From assembly GCF_001640805.2 (NCBI RefSeq), contig NC_066852.1, forward strand, positions 5,130,194-5,194,193: a stretch of DNA of 64,000 nucleotides. The letters are read 5' to 3'. The stretch is from Lates calcarifer. Its lineage: Eukaryota; Chordata; Actinopteri; Centropomidae. This document shows, in pieces, positions 50,001-63,600 of this stretch. Within the stretch, counting starts at the first letter, position 1; each line of letters begins with the position of its first letter. The position numbers were made by a program, and so were the translations under genes. The notes below the pieces were generated by a model, which had not been told where the DNA came from, made no database searches, and saw nothing but the letters and a program-made list of their open reading frames with translations.

Positions 50001-53000
50001 CCACTAAATGTATTATTTCTAGTATTTCTAGTAGTATAGGTCACACTAACGTGAGATGATACTGGATACTGGAGTGGAAGTAAAACAACATGCATCATTA
50101 TCCCAGATTATCCCAAAATAGTGAGATCAGTGTTTTTACTTAACTTACCATGATAATTGTGTTGACACTGTATATATTTTTTAGGGTTAGAAAAACTATC
50201 CCAACTCGTATCTATGTTGTATCATAACACCAAAAGAAATAAGAAAAAAAAAAACAATTAAAACAACAAATAAATAACAAATTAAAAATTAACAAATAAA
50301 AAGCACAGTTGTGTAACTTAACTGCAGCAGTGAGTCTCTCCAGTCCACAGGCAGCAGGAATCAGCGGTAAAAGCTAAGGGGCTAACAGGCTGACAGGCAC
50401 TGAGTCCAGTGTCTGACTCTGGTAAGAGAATGATACCGGTGAGCCCCAAAGTTCCCAAGTGGTCTCCTCAGCATTCTTGAGCTGCAGTTAAAGCTCTACA
50501 TGTAAGGGAAGTGTTGAGGTCAGCGAGACTGTGCCAGAGCTGGTATTAGCAGCAGCTAAGCAGGGCTATGTCTGACGGGGTGGCATGGGTTGGCACTGCC
50601 CCTGAAATATGATGTGGGGTTTGAGAATGTTAGTTTAGCAATCTGGTCCAATGATGTTGGGAACATTAAGCTATAGAATGGTATATGTTAATGTTGGAAC
50701 AAAACAGTGTTATTTTGGGGTGTGGTGGGAGAAATAAAGACTGAGTCATACATGGTATATACTTTATTTGCATATCCAAACACAGCTTCACATATAAACA
50801 ATTCTGCCTTCATCCATGCAAAAAAGACATTTCTCAACACTGTATTTATTTCTTAGAATTTTCTGATTTCCCACAGTTGTAATGGTTTCATTTAAAGAGT
50901 TGGAGGCCAGTTTGGCAATATATAAAACTCAGGTAGAGGGGTGACATGCATTGCTACTTGGCCCTTTGTGATTGTTTGGCTGTGATTTATAGTCAGTCCC
51001 ACTGATAATACTCTGGGTAATAAAGCAGGTTAATTAAAAGCTAATCGTTATTTTATTTATTGCTGTCATCTCAGTCCAGCATTTAAGGTTACACCACACC
51101 AGCTATCTCGGTAATATCTGCAATGAGAAACATTAACTACTGAAATAACTGACTATGATATATGGTTAGGTTTAATTAAAGTAACAGCATCATTCTGATC
51201 CTAAAGTAAATGTCACAGAATGTTTTCATGTCCATCAGTTGAAGGAAAACTGCACACTAGCTGTAGCACTGTGTGTGTCTGATGAAATATAAAGTATTTT
51301 ATAGTATCAGGTTTTATATTATCAGCAAGTTTATGCATAAGAAAGTAAACACACATTATAATGTGTTTCAACTTCAGATTTTGAAATGACATCACAGTAA
51401 GATGCATACATAGAAATGATGCTGACTTACAATTTTAAATGAACTCCAAACTTTATGTATAATCACTCAGAGTTGAACTGCATGTGCATGTAACGAAAGC
51501 TGTTTAACTCACCTCCTTCTATCCCACAAACTCATCAATCATCCCTTGTACACAACAAGCCAGAATGACTGAAAGCTTACGAGAGGAATATCATTGTTGT
51601 TCATGTGTTGTTTGTGTACCATAAACTGTATGCCTCACAATAATAATAGTGTGTGAAATAAGCGCTGAATTTTAATGTAATCATGGGTAGTTTTACGCAT
51701 AACTGAGAAAAACAGCTGTTTTGTTTGTATTAGCTATGACAGCTCATACTGTTGTGTGTTAATGGCTGTTAAATGAATAGTGAGTCAGACTGTGTAAACA
51801 GTGTTATGGTGATCAGTTTGACATACAGCGCAGAACTCTATGACAGCTGATAGTAAATTGAGGGATTTAAATTCTAAATATACCACTTGCAATATTTCAG
51901 ATAAAAAAAAAGAACAGAACAATGTTTAACCTCAGTATCCAAGAAAGCAATCATACACAGCCATGTAGAGTATGAAAATATGTATGGATATAATAATATT
52001 CAAAATGAAAACACCGACAAGGCATCAGCCTACACAATCTGTGGTCCCAGTTGAGCTCGGAGATGAAAAGACAGAGATACTAACCAACGATCTATTGGAC
52101 TTTGAAAAGACACCTGCATAAACTGCACAAACTGCACAGCTTCCACAGGCTGTGTCCTCTGAGCTAGACGCTTGATCCTTTATGTCCACTGGGTAGCCAG
52201 CTCATTTGCACAGTGGAAGCTTGTGTATGATTATTTTGCAGCACCTTGCCCTCACTTTTGAAAAGACTGGCAGGGATGTCACTCACACAACAACAGAGGA
52301 GAAACAGAATGCCATTCTGAAAAACTGTCCTCAAACAGTACATAGCTGACTTGGGGCTCCTGATGTCCTGAATGAGTTGGCCCTTCTGTCCAAATGCCTT
52401 GAGAGGAGCACAGACTCTATAATTTACACACATACACTCACAAAAAGTGTTAATTTGCTCTGCGGGACTTCACTCTAAGCTAAAGTGGCTGCATTTGTGG
52501 ACAAAATCAACTCAGCATTTATGATGGACAAAATCTTCAGTCAGCAACAAACAACATGTCTAACAGAGAGTCTCTGAATACACCATACTCAGTGATGCCT
52601 ATGTGCTATCTGGAGTCCAACAAATGGTCCAGTTCTTTTAACCATATTTGCATATTTGTTAAAATGTGCAGAAAATATATAAGAGTCTCCTGCTGGAGCA
52701 CTTTTATAATCCAATCGATGAATGTTGGATTTTAAATCAATCAAATGTTGGTTCGGTGACATAACATGTTAATTTGTGCAATGATTGCAAATAGAGTATG
52801 CATGAGGCATACAGCAGCAGAATATATAATGTTTTCATAAGAATAAGAAGCGCTGTAAGCTTCAGTTTGCATTATTGACAAACTATGACATTTTCAGCCC
52901 ATATCATGCATTAAATTAAAGTTAACTTGCCTTGCATTTGATATATTATAAGACTAAAATATGGCCCTGCCTCAGATTAAGTTCTCTTAGCAGGCTGAAA

Positions 53001-53756
53001 AATGTCTGAAGCACTGTTACTGCCTTCTGCCATGTTTTAATGGTTGCAGGACAAACTTGCTAACTTTGGCTGATGCTGGACAGTATTTAACAGAGTTTGT
53101 ATAACAATTAAAATTTGATGCGGTAATACCAACCATGAAACCATTTCATCCCTATCCTTCACTATGAGAACTGATGATCAGTTCAGAGAACTGATGATAG
53201 ATCTTGTTATTTGTGTCTTTACTTTACTTCTGTTGATCTCTGTGATTCATAGTCACTATGTATTTTGTGCACTTTTGTTAGCGCATAATTTTTACAAACT
53301 GTCATGCACTAATTCTGTCTTCTGCAGTAGGTTCAGTCTGCAGTCTGTTCAAGGTGTTACATTCACCAACACAAGATTACACACAGACCACACACAGATT
53401 AATCGCTTTGCAGCTAGATATTTGCAACAGAGTTACCACATTATAATTGTTACATGTGCCTTTTAATGAGCTTTTTACAAGGAAGCAGTGTACTGAGCCC
53501 TATTTTAATTGTGTATGTACAGAGAGAAGCACAAAGCGGTGTGCCTTTGGTGCACAGACTGTGTGGGGGTGTCTCCAAGCACTGAGGTGGAATAGATCTG
53601 AGGGTGTGGTGACAGATACAAACTCAGCCAGTCATATTTCTGGTCTTGTTGCTCTGAAACAGCTGATCCAATCACAGTGAGGCATGATGACAATAACTCA
53701 ATAAATGGAAAGATGCCTTTTCAGAAAGTCATACTGTTGTAAATAACAGTTGTACT
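45841..53756. other. Non-coding, no gene seen; several mononucleotide runs
   Basis: A T-run of about 29 bases lies at 47058-47086 and a T-run near 48462-48478. A GTT-rich tract is at 48919-48968, with an A-run at 49216-49230. The stretches 49440-49760 and 50330-50600 are more GC-rich and may be degraded repeats, but none was named. No exon was recognised. The longest ORF (47580-47948, minus) lacks a domain. Confidence 0.5.
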
Positions 53757-53759
53757 GTT

Positions 53760-53794
<35 letters not shown>
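53757..53794. repeat. (TAA)n microsatellite, about 12 units
   Basis: Tandem TAA/AAT units. Confidence 0.95.
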
Positions 53795-53795
<1 letters not shown>

Positions 53796-53864
53796 CCATC
53801 ATCTGATTCAATTCAGCATTACCTCCACTGTGTTTTACATTTTAAATGGGTTCATCATAGTTCA

Positions 53865-54215
53865 CTGTTAATGGTCACATCAAAAATTAACAGTGAGAAT
53901 GGGGGAATATGTAGCCTCACTTACTTTGACTGTAGCATGATTTTCAACAGCAGAAGGGCTAGTTTGAGTATTTCTGAAACTACTGAACCCCTGGGAGTTT
54001 CACACACAACAGTCTCTAGAGTTTATTCAGAATGGTGCAAAAAACAAAAACCATCCAGTGAGCGACAGTTCTGTGAATGGAAGCTCTTCATTGATTAAAG
54101 AGGTCAGAGGGGAGTGGCCAGACTGGTTTGAATGCCACAGCCTATCTGAATATTGTTTCTTGTCACAATTTACCATCTTCTAATAGCTACTTCCAGCACT
54201 GAAGATTCAGTGTTA
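53865..54215 (+). mobile_element. Tc1 family B relic with large internal deletion
   Basis: A plus frame (part of 53793-54098) reads S-I-S-E-T-T, G-V-S-H-T-T-V-S-R-V-Y-S-E-W and S-S-E-R-Q-F-C-E, a helix-turn-helix DNA-binding region of a Tc1 transposase. Right after the GAGTGGCCAGACTGG block the sequence jumps to ATGCCACAGCCTATCTGAAT and TCTTCTAATAGCTACTTCCA, which belong to the catalytic domain. So roughly the first half of the DDE domain is deleted. No terminal repeats were seen. Confidence 0.7.
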
Positions 54216-55342
54216 AAGATTCACTACTTAAGGTAGGTGCTACACTACCTTATCTCTGATTTCTTCTTAGTTGTAGTGTCTTTTTTAGAGAAAATCAAAA
54301 ATTCTAACCATAACAAAGGCCAGTACTGAGCATGGCTATAGCACCAGGACCAGTGTGTGATTATGCATGCCTTGTGCTAGGATCTTGTAAAACAACCTGT
54401 TTTATTTATATCAAATCAGGTGACAGGTTATTGATAAAAATTTACTTGTGTCGTGTGTTCAATTTATGTGACTCATTTTAGGTCTGTAATCACACTGGCC
54501 ATAAATTGATTTTATTATTTATCTGTCTATAAAATCAACAATTAAAACAGAATTCTGGGCTAAAAAAAAAAAAAAGTCTACAAAGCATTTGCTGCTTCCC
54601 ATATATCTTATTACTGTGAACACATTATTATAATTAAAGTCTGATGAACATGTTTATCAACATCTGGAATTTGGCAGCTGGACAGGAGAGGACGCTTTTT
54701 AATTGAAGTAAGTAAATTAGACTGAAACTGTAAAATTTATGAGAATGCACAAGGATTTTGAAAAAGTGATGGTTAATCCACAAAGTGGAGTCATGGTTCA
54801 CTTTTTTAATTTCATTTTTTTCAGACCTTGCTGATTAAATGATTACATTAGCTGAGCAGTGATGAACCTGAACATATTATCAAAACAACATTTGAATATG
54901 TTTTGTGCTTTTTGATCTTTTTCTTTTCAACTAATCTTGTTATGTTACACTGGCACCCATTAAAGGCATTAGCACCCAGAGTATACAGTACTTCATGTTT
55001 GATTTTGTTATGGCCACCAGGTTTAAAAAATACATACATCTAACTTTCAAACTCATTAATTATGGTTTGTTGAAAAGAACAAAAAACATTGTGCACATTA
55101 TTATTTACCTCTTGTTAAAGAGGTTCAACAAGTATGAGGAGAAAAGGATCTTTGTCGTCCATTAGCAGTTTGTAAACAAGCTCTCCAGTGGGCACTTTTG
55201 ACTAAATCTCAGCTCTAAATCTCTTGACTAAAACTCAGGCAGCTTTTCACAGAGTTATGGCAAGATGCAGGGAGTCAGCTTCAATAACTACACCACTGAC
55301 AGAATCTGTCATAAGAACAGCAGTAGATTTACAAAGCTAATA
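54216..55342. other. Non-coding, no gene seen
   Basis: AT-rich, with an A-run at 54561-54573. No repeat was recognised. Confidence 0.5.
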
Positions 55343-55726
55343 CACTCACTGAGCACTTTATTAGGAACACCAGTATATCTGCATATTCATGCAATTATCT
55401 AATCAGCCAATCATGTGGCAGCAGTGAAATGCATGCAATTGTCCAGATGCAGGTCAGGAGCTTCAGGAAAAATGTATGTGACACTGACCATCGTATGATT
55501 GTTGGTGTCAGATGGGCCAGATTGGGTTAAATGGACTGCAGGGTTCCACTCCTGTCAGGCAAGAGCAGAAATCTGAGGCGACAATAGGCACAGGCTCATC
55601 CAAGCTGGTTGGCTAATGAGTGTCTGATGTCTCATGTCTAATGAAACTCAGTTTGTGTTAAGGGACGCAGATGTCAGGGTCAGAAGTTGGCATCAACAGC
55701 ATGAATCCATGGACCCAACCTGTCCT

Positions 55727-56674
55727 GTGTCTAGGCTGGACTACTGTAATTCATTATTATCAGGTTCCCCCAACAAGTCTCTAAAGACTCTGCAGCTGAT
55801 TCAAAATGCTGCAGCACGACTACTGACAGGAACTAGGAAAAGAGACCATATTTCTCCTGTGTTAGCTTCTCTACATTGGCTCCCAGTCAAATCCAGAATA
55901 GAATTCAAAATCCTCCTCCTCACTTACAAAGCCCTTAATGGTCAGGCTCCATCTTACCTTAAAGATCTCATAGTCCTCTACAATCCCACTAGGACTCTGC
56001 GCTCCCAGAATGCTGGTTTACTGATGGTTCCCAGAGTTTCTAGGAGTCGAATGGGAGGCAGAGCCTTCAGTTATCAGGCTCCTCTACTGTGGAACCTTCT
56101 CCCAGTTTGGGTCCATAAAGCTTATAGTTAGGGTTGGCTCAGGCTTGAACCATCCCTTAGTTATGCTGCTATAGGTCTAGACTGCCAGGAGATCTCCCAT
56201 GATGCACTGAACTTCTCTCTCTCTCTCCCTCCCTCTCTCTCTCTCTCTCTCTCTGCTCAGTATGGATTCATATCCCATATTACACGTTATTAACTCAATA
56301 TCTCCCCTTTCCTGTAGTATTGTGCTCTTCCGTCTCTCTCTCCTCTTCTGTCTCTTTCTGCAAGTATTTCTGCCTCTGGAGCTGTAGAGTCTGATCTGTG
56401 ATGACAAGTCTCCTGCTGCTCCTACAACTCCACTCAACACCTGCTGGTCGATGCAGATGGCCGTCCACCCTGAGTCCAGTTCTGCTCGAGGTTTCTGCTT
56501 CTTTCTTTCCTTGCCACTGTCTCCTAGTGCTGCTCATGATGGGATCTGTTAGGTCTCTCTCTGTAAATACCTATTTTAAAGAGTGTGGTCTAAACCTGCT
56601 CTATATGAAAAGTGCCTTGAGATGACTTCTATTGTGATTTGGTGCTACATAAATAAAATTGAATTGAATTGAAA
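55727..56674 (+). mobile_element. 5'-truncated L2/CR1-like LINE (C-terminus plus 3' UTR)
   Basis: It starts inside the C-terminal region downstream of the reverse transcriptase: [10 protein letters not shown], then [32 protein letters not shown] and A-P-L-L-W-N-L-L-P. The frame is open to 56131. The 3' UTR has a CT tract (56212-56254). It ends in AAGTGCCTTGAGATGACTTC, then TTTGGTGCTACATAAATAAA and an ATTGAATTGAATTGAA tail, the typical short tandem end of fish L2-type LINEs. Truncation at the 5' end is normal for LINE insertion. It is one of the least decayed repeats in the window. Confidence 0.82.
56212..56254. repeat. (CT)n tract within the LINE 3' UTR
   Basis: CT dinucleotides with two CCCT interruptions. 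Confidence 0.9.
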
Positions 56675-56739
56675 GAATTTAGGCTGTTTTGAGAGCAGAG
56701 GGAGGCCCTACCCAGTATTACAAGTGCTCACTGAGTGTA

Positions 56740-59700
56740 TTTCTCTAAAAGGGAGATTTGCTATCCAGACACTCTGACATCACTTTCAGACCAAACTGAG
56801 ATGTCATTTTTTGAATGACTGGTTCAGGCAGGCACATTATGTGCAGGACTGTCTGGTGGTTCTTGAAAAACTGTAAAGAGATAGAACATAAATGCTATTT
56901 CTTCCAGGTTTTGTTTGTCTGTTTTCTGTAGAGTGGTTTCATTTACTGACAATATGCAAGTACATTTAAATACAACACATCATAATATGGGCCAGATTTC
57001 TTGGCGGCACAATGTCCAACACTTGTGGCACTCTGAGGTTTTTTTTTTTTTTTTACCTTGAAATTCATTGTACATGGTGCACAGGTAAGAGGAGAGACAC
57101 ACACAGGCAGGAGGCAATGCAAAGATATCTTGGTGGAAAATGTGTCTTAGACTTTGCGCTGAGGATAGATGTCTATAACCATATCTGTTTCTGGTGAAAT
57201 GTCAACACGTGCCAATACAAAAAGCAAATATGCAGCATTAAAAAACACTTATTAGAGCAGGAATGACAGTAAACCAGTTGATATTTATCTGGAAATCAAT
57301 ATAAGCGATTCTTACTATTTTTATACTATTTATCTTATTTTTAAATGTTTCATTTTGTTCAGTGTTTTATTACTGAAATTGTATTACAGTGCAAATGCTG
57401 TTGTGTCACATTTTAAATGGTCACATCATGTGTACATATGACAGTAGAAATAAATAAAACTGAAAATAGTAATAGACTGGAATACTTGGCTTTTGTGCCC
57501 AAGACCTACCATGCTGCATCTGTCATTGTGCTTGAAAAAACAGCACTACATCAAGGATAGAACAATAAAGTCCTGACCTAATTTCCATCACTGTCTGGTG
57601 TTTATACAGCTCACCAGCCTTCATGAAGACAGAGACAAGTATAGAATACCTGACATTAACATTCAGAATAATTTCCTTGTTTATTGAAGCTACCATACAC
57701 TTTATTCCCTAAATACTAGGCTAATCACAAAGTTTGGGATAGTCACATGGTAAATATTAAACTTAGAAACAAACTGGAATGGTGCTTAATTTTATGTTAA
57801 TAGTTATTGAGTGGTGTTAATTTAAGATATGTGTTTGGAAAATTTGCTGTGCCAACCTGTTATAGGTACTTTGTTGTGTGACTCAAATCAGCTTGCCTAG
57901 CTTGCATTTTTTACACTTGAACCTTGGTCACAGGTTTACAGTTTATCATGTAACCTCATACACTGTACAGCACCATTGGAAAATATAATCAAGTAATTTA
58001 TGGCTTTGGCCTTGTGCGTAAGAAATGGTTTTGTGAGAGAGATGTATAACATTTCAGTTGTATATAATACTGTGAGTGTACAGTAAAGACAGTAATGAAC
58101 TTCACCAGGAGTTCATAGTGTCATCCATCCCAGGCTCTCTGACCATGACCCCACACCAACTCCCCAACCATCAACTCTACCAAAACTGGACAGCCTGAGT
58201 ACAGCCTTTGCTTTTAATTAAGTAAATAGTGTGTACAACAATTAATGTTGCTATCAATAAGTAGCGATGCTCAGTAACTGAGACTCATGTTTTAAGATGC
58301 TGACAGTAAAGAAACAGAGCAAGAACAGAACAAAAGACTATGAGACAATAACAGCTACACCAGCAAAGAGTTTAAGAGAAGAAGAATCTAAAGCTAACAG
58401 AGAAAACAATAGAAAAATCAGAAGCAGTGAAAGAGACAGATGGAAGCAAAGGCTAAGAAAGTGGTATCATCTGCATCTGCAAGACATTAGAGAAAGCAGA
58501 TATAAGCAGAGAAACAGCAGGAACAGCACTGCTATTTTCCACTTGTCAGTCAATTATGGACCATTTGAGCACAGACTAAAGATTCTGGTGTATGAAAGTT
58601 GTGTCACGTAAAACTATTAACTTTTGGAAATTTGGAGAACTGTGGTGTGAAATGTGTGTTCGGTATGCTGAAATGTGTGCAGACTAGCATCAGTAGGGCC
58701 ACACTTGAGCAAAAGACTAGGAAAACCCTCCTGAAGCCATCAACATGGAAAATAATGAGGCACAAGGAAATGGGTCAAGAACAGAAAAGAATCTTTTCAG
58801 CTTATCCCAACCAGAACAATCTCAGCTTAAATCAAAGACAGGGATATGATGGAAGGCAAAGCCTCATCAGCTCAACTCAGTGCACCCACCTTAACATAAG
58901 CACAACCATATTCACTCACTTTTTTGTTAAAAACTAGGATGTATGTAATATTTAAAGTACACATAATTTGGATTACTTTGATTTGTGTGTTTGTTTGTTT
59001 TTGTTTTTTTTAAGGTTTTATTTATAGCATTTGTCTTTGGCAGTAAGAAGTCGGTGCTATCTGCATGTTTCTAGTCAGTCACCGCTGCTGCTGCTGTCAA
59101 AGCAATCTCTCTTAGGACATGACAGCAACCTAGCTAGCTACAGCTAGCAATGAAATCAAATGTTGCTCTCAACCATAAAATGTACAGTCTATTAACCCTT
59201 AATATGGTGGAAGCTGGGACCAAAACACCACTAAACACTGGGCTAAAACTTAAAGGTGTCAAGCATTAAATCCTTCTACTGATAAATATAATCTCTACAG
59301 GAAGTAATTTTATATTCATACCTGTCTTTGTATTGGTGAGATCTGATATCTGGTATTATGAAGAAGGTTATCAACAGGCTCTGTTAACTCTGGGGTTTCC
59401 AAAACAAACATAAGCATGATCACATGGATGAGTTGTCCGTTAATACAAACCAATCACATTATGCATCAAAACCTCAAACCATGACTAGAGTACTTATTGT
59501 GCCGTAAGGTTATGATACACATGGGGGATTCTGGTATTGCAGTAGCTAGAGGTGATACTCAGTGAAATGAGATGTATGCAATATAATCACACAAGTAGAA
59601 AATGATCCACTGGAAGACAGTTCAATACAGTCACGCTATTTCTGCTTCCAAAGCAGAGAGGAAAACTATAGAGATTCTGTGCCAATAAAAGGCCTGGGGT

Positions 59701-60253
59701 CAAGAAATGAGGGCTTGATAAGGATCTATCTTTCTGAAAAGTTGCATTTATAAAATAACTGGATTTTTATTTTCCCCATAAAAGGTTATGGTGATAAACT
59801 ATTTTTCCCATTCCCAAATGAGAAAAATCTGATCTAAAATGATTTAGAATTCACAGTCTCCTCATGTTGTCACACAAATGTAAAAAAAATCAAATACAAT
59901 TCCCCAGTTTTTAGAAACTTTTCTCTATCACAGAGTGCCCTCGTGGTGGGGCAAAAGATGTTTCTACCATCACTGCTGTAATTATTCTGGTGACCAAAGT
60001 TACCCTGATAATCTGCAAAAATTAAATTAGTATATGTCACTTTATTGTAAATTGAGTGATTGTGTCCAGGTCTGAATCCTGTTGGAATGATGGCTCCCTC
60101 ATTTCAGTAAGTTGATGGTCAGTGCAGTAGGTGGGCTGTTGCTCCAGAGAAGGTTAGCCATGCAGTATTGGTTGCCACAGCAAGCTACCCATTTTAAAGA
60201 GAGGTCCAGGTTTGTTGTCACACCTGCTTGTGTGACCTATCAATGTTCTGCAG
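56740..60253. other. Non-coding, no gene seen
   Basis: A T-run lies at 57040-57054. A purine-rich stretch at 58300-58520 contains two overlapping ORFs (104 and 112 codons) with no recognised domain. Confidence 0.5.
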
Positions 60254-60640
60254 CTAATCCAGGTCAAGTCGTAGTGGCAGCAGGCTGTTGTCTAGGCATC
60301 TCTCTCCCCAGCAGCAACTTCCAGTCCCTCCTGGAGGACCCTGAGGTGTTTTTTTTAGCATGATGAGCCACATGATCTCTCCAATGTGTTCTGGGTCCAT
60401 CCCAGGGTCTCTTTCCATTTGGAAAACTTCCATAGGAAGGCACCCAGGAGGCATCCTGATCAGATGCCTGAACCACCCTAGCTGGCCCCTTCTGACATGA
60501 AGGAGCAGTAGCTCTACTTCAGACTTTCTCTGGATGTCTGAGGTCTGCATCTGGTTCTGGCTCCAGGAGGAAGCCCTGGTTTCCTTATTCTGGGTGAGGT
60601 GCTGTAGCTCCATCTTGGCTGATCCTTTAGGGTCCATGAA
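60254..60640 (-). pseudogene. C-terminal remnant of an RTE-like LINE ORF
   Basis: The minus frame reads L-G-W-F-R-H-L-I-R-M-P-P-G-C-L-P-M-E-V-F, and the adjacent frame gives R-P-W-D-G-P-R-T-H-W-R-D-H-V. Together they match the LRWxGHLxRMPPGRLPxEVF...GRRPRGRPRTRWRDYV block at the end of RTE/Rex-type LINE proteins in fish. The frame change at about 60400-60420 shows a frame shift. The sequence from about 60100 to 60253 may belong to the same remnant. Confidence 0.6.
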
Positions 60641-63600
60641 TGAATTAGAATTAATTAGTTAGGCCCAGGGCTGAAGAGATGGGAGATGTGGGAGTCTCTA
60701 CCAGGTCCCAAAGTCACAACGACACACAAGCTCATCCACCCCAATAAGGTGGTGAATTGGGTTGAGACATGTAGAAAGTTACAATTACAACCTTAATGAG
60801 AGGGGAAGACAAGCCAAAAGTATTTTATTTATCAACTTTTACCAAGTCATTATAGAATATTTGAATATCTTAGAGTTATTGTTTACCCATGCACCTTTGA
60901 ATTTACCTTTACATTCCAAGAAACAAACACCATCATGAAAATTGCACTGCCCCATGAGAATTCCTGCACAAGGTAAGCATCAGGTCTTCAGCTGTGAGCT
61001 ACCAGAGGAGTTACCATGTAAATAAATCATGATTTTAAAACTAAATGGATGAGTTTTTTGAACACTGAAAACACATGGGCCTGGCCCAGATAAACAGCTG
61101 AAAACCTACATCTAATATAATTACTGTGCAAAATCAGACCAGTCATATTACATTTCAGTCTTTTATCAGCAGAAGGGAGTTTGACGGTACATATGACTTG
61201 ATGCTTTGAGACTAAAAATAGCACATTAATTTGTATTTTCGCCGTCAATGACAGAATATTTTAAATAACAAAACCTGTTACTCAAAGTCGATTCACTGCA
61301 TGTCATGTTATTTTTAACTGGGTGAGGTTCCTTGCTGTCAGAGTGTATGTTAACACAATAGTAGATATTGTAAGTTTTAATAAAATGATTGGCAGGCAGA
61401 TAATTAGGTGAGCATGATTTTTACTGTAGGTATGCAGGGGTATTAATGAATTTGGGAGATGCAGAAAGAGAAAGAGAGAGTCAGTCCTCCAACACAGCAT
61501 GCAAAGCCTACAAGATAATTACAAGCCTAGTTTCAAATTGAACCCTTTGAACTGTCAATTGCAACTGAACCCAGTTTCCTCACTGTCTTCTCTTTTCCTC
61601 TCACATGGACACACAACAACTTACTTCTTTCAGTTTTAGACTTAGACTCATGGCTGGCACTATGAAATTGACTAATCTTTAGTTTGATGCTGGGAAAGGT
61701 AAAACTTATCATCACAAACAAACATTTTTATTGAAACATACAGTATGCAAAACTTAAAGGGGTTAAACAGCTTTTCAGAAAGAGGCCATGTTAGCATGCA
61801 GTGTTTTTTTTTTTGTTTGTTTTTTTACATCATTTACTTATTTATTGCTTGTTTGTTTGATTGTTGATAAGGTAAATCTAGGTGAGGTCTTTGAGGAAAG
61901 CTTGGGACAAGGACATAGTAAATAAGTGAACAATAGAGTAAATGTTGGGTTGACTCTTCCTGATAAATGAGTATACAAGACAAATGATTTCACTGATGTA
62001 TATTGTAATTATTTCAAGTTTAACACAGAATCATTTCAATCAACAAACTGATCTAATAAGCACAAAAGAAAGCTACCCAGAGGACCTCTGAAAACACCAA
62101 AGAAATGTGATTAAAGAATAATCATTGTTCCTGGGGGAGTAAAATACCACAAAACAATTTCCAAAATCAATTTTGGTTTAGATCCTAGTCCACACTTTCA
62201 TAAATGGGATTTCAGAAGGGCGATGGAACTGAAGCCTTTCTTACTTGTTGCCTCAGGCATTACTTCATACCAAAGACCCTGATAAAGATTTAATCATGGG
62301 TCTTTAAAGTAAAAATGAAAAAGAAACAATGACAATGAAACATAAGTAGAAAAATAAATATCATTTACTCCTATCTGGTCACGGTCTTTTGGAGGTAAGA
62401 GTATGTTTTTATTTGTGTTGAGTGCGTGGATAGGAACATTGCCGTGTACCTGTCAGTGTTGATCTATTAAAAGTTCTGGATAAATTGTTTGTTGAGTACT
62501 GAGAAAACAATGAAACCTCTGATACAGTGAAACCTTTGATACATCTTTGGAGAAACAGTTGTCATGGAAAAACAGATGTCATATCTTCCCTATAAGATTA
62601 TAGGCAAATTGCTCCTCTGTAGAAAAACAAACTGAAATGATGAATACAAGGAAAATGCATTTTGCCATCATAAAAACCAGGAATGCAAGACAGAACAAAA
62701 ATGTATTAGCACAGATTGGACCTCCAAATTCGTTTTCCTGGAAAAGCAAAACAGTGGGAGGTCTGGAGAAGGTACACTGTGAGTAAAGACTGAGGAAGAA
62801 AACACTGTTTTATCTATTTCAAAGTCATATCAGGCAGTTCCTGCTTCCATGTGGGAGGTGCCATTGAGGATCTCTCACTGATTTATGTGAAAAAGGCAAA
62901 CTATACCGGGAAGAACTAACTGCTGTTAGTCTTTTAATATCCCCTCATCGACAGAGCAACCAGTGTCTCTTCAATAAAATAAAAAGTAAATATTAAAAAT
63001 GTAGTTTACATATATAAACAATGTATATTTCAGAATTGCTATGGCTCTAATGATATTTTGGCAGATACTAGTGCTTCCTTCAAGTCAAACATTTAGCAGT
63101 GAAAAAAAAAACAGAATGATCACAGTCTTAAATTATTGACATTAAATTAATAACAGGTGCAATTCAATCACTTTGTACAGTACTGTACAAAATAAAGTGA
63201 GTATTCCTTCAAAAATAATCCCAAAAATAGTTTTTTATTTATGTGCAGTAAACAGAAAAAAAAACCTATATCACATCAGTATTTACAGTGATCCCCTTTT
63301 CCTGTTAAAACCAACTCTCCTTGGTACACAATGCACTGCGTGGGTAGGCTGTTCTAAGCATCTTAGAGAACTTTTAGTCTGTATTGGTCACAAATTAGTT
63401 GGACACTGAGACCCTTCACATTCTCTTTTCTATCATACTGTAATAAATTATCATGCGATTGTTTAATGATTATCTGATGTTGCACAGAAACATGCCAGGT
63501 AATCAATAAAAATCCAGTAGATATTCATTTTGCATTCAGAACCTAGCAAGGACATGGTGTCAACCCCCCAGTGTGATTAATGTTTTTCTTCATATCGCCC

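Larger units (their letters stand above)
55343..56737 (+). mobile_element. Tc1 family B element with both ends, split by an L2 LINE insertion
   Basis: TA flanks are at 55341-55342 and 56738-56739. The ends CACTCACTGAGCACTTTATT and, inverted, CACTCAGTGAGCACTTGTAA match. Tc1 sequence occupies 55343-55726 and 56675-56737. The left part keeps the GTATGATTGTTGGTGTCAGA (N-terminal) block and the [10 protein letters not shown] block of the transposase. Most of the DNA-binding region and all of the catalytic core beyond the insertion are lost. Confidence 0.78.

Noticed and set aside
58297..58937. Two overlapping plus ORFs of 104 and 112 codons
   Set aside because: No domain, no splice or promoter context. 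The first is explained by purine-rich composition that lacks stop codons.
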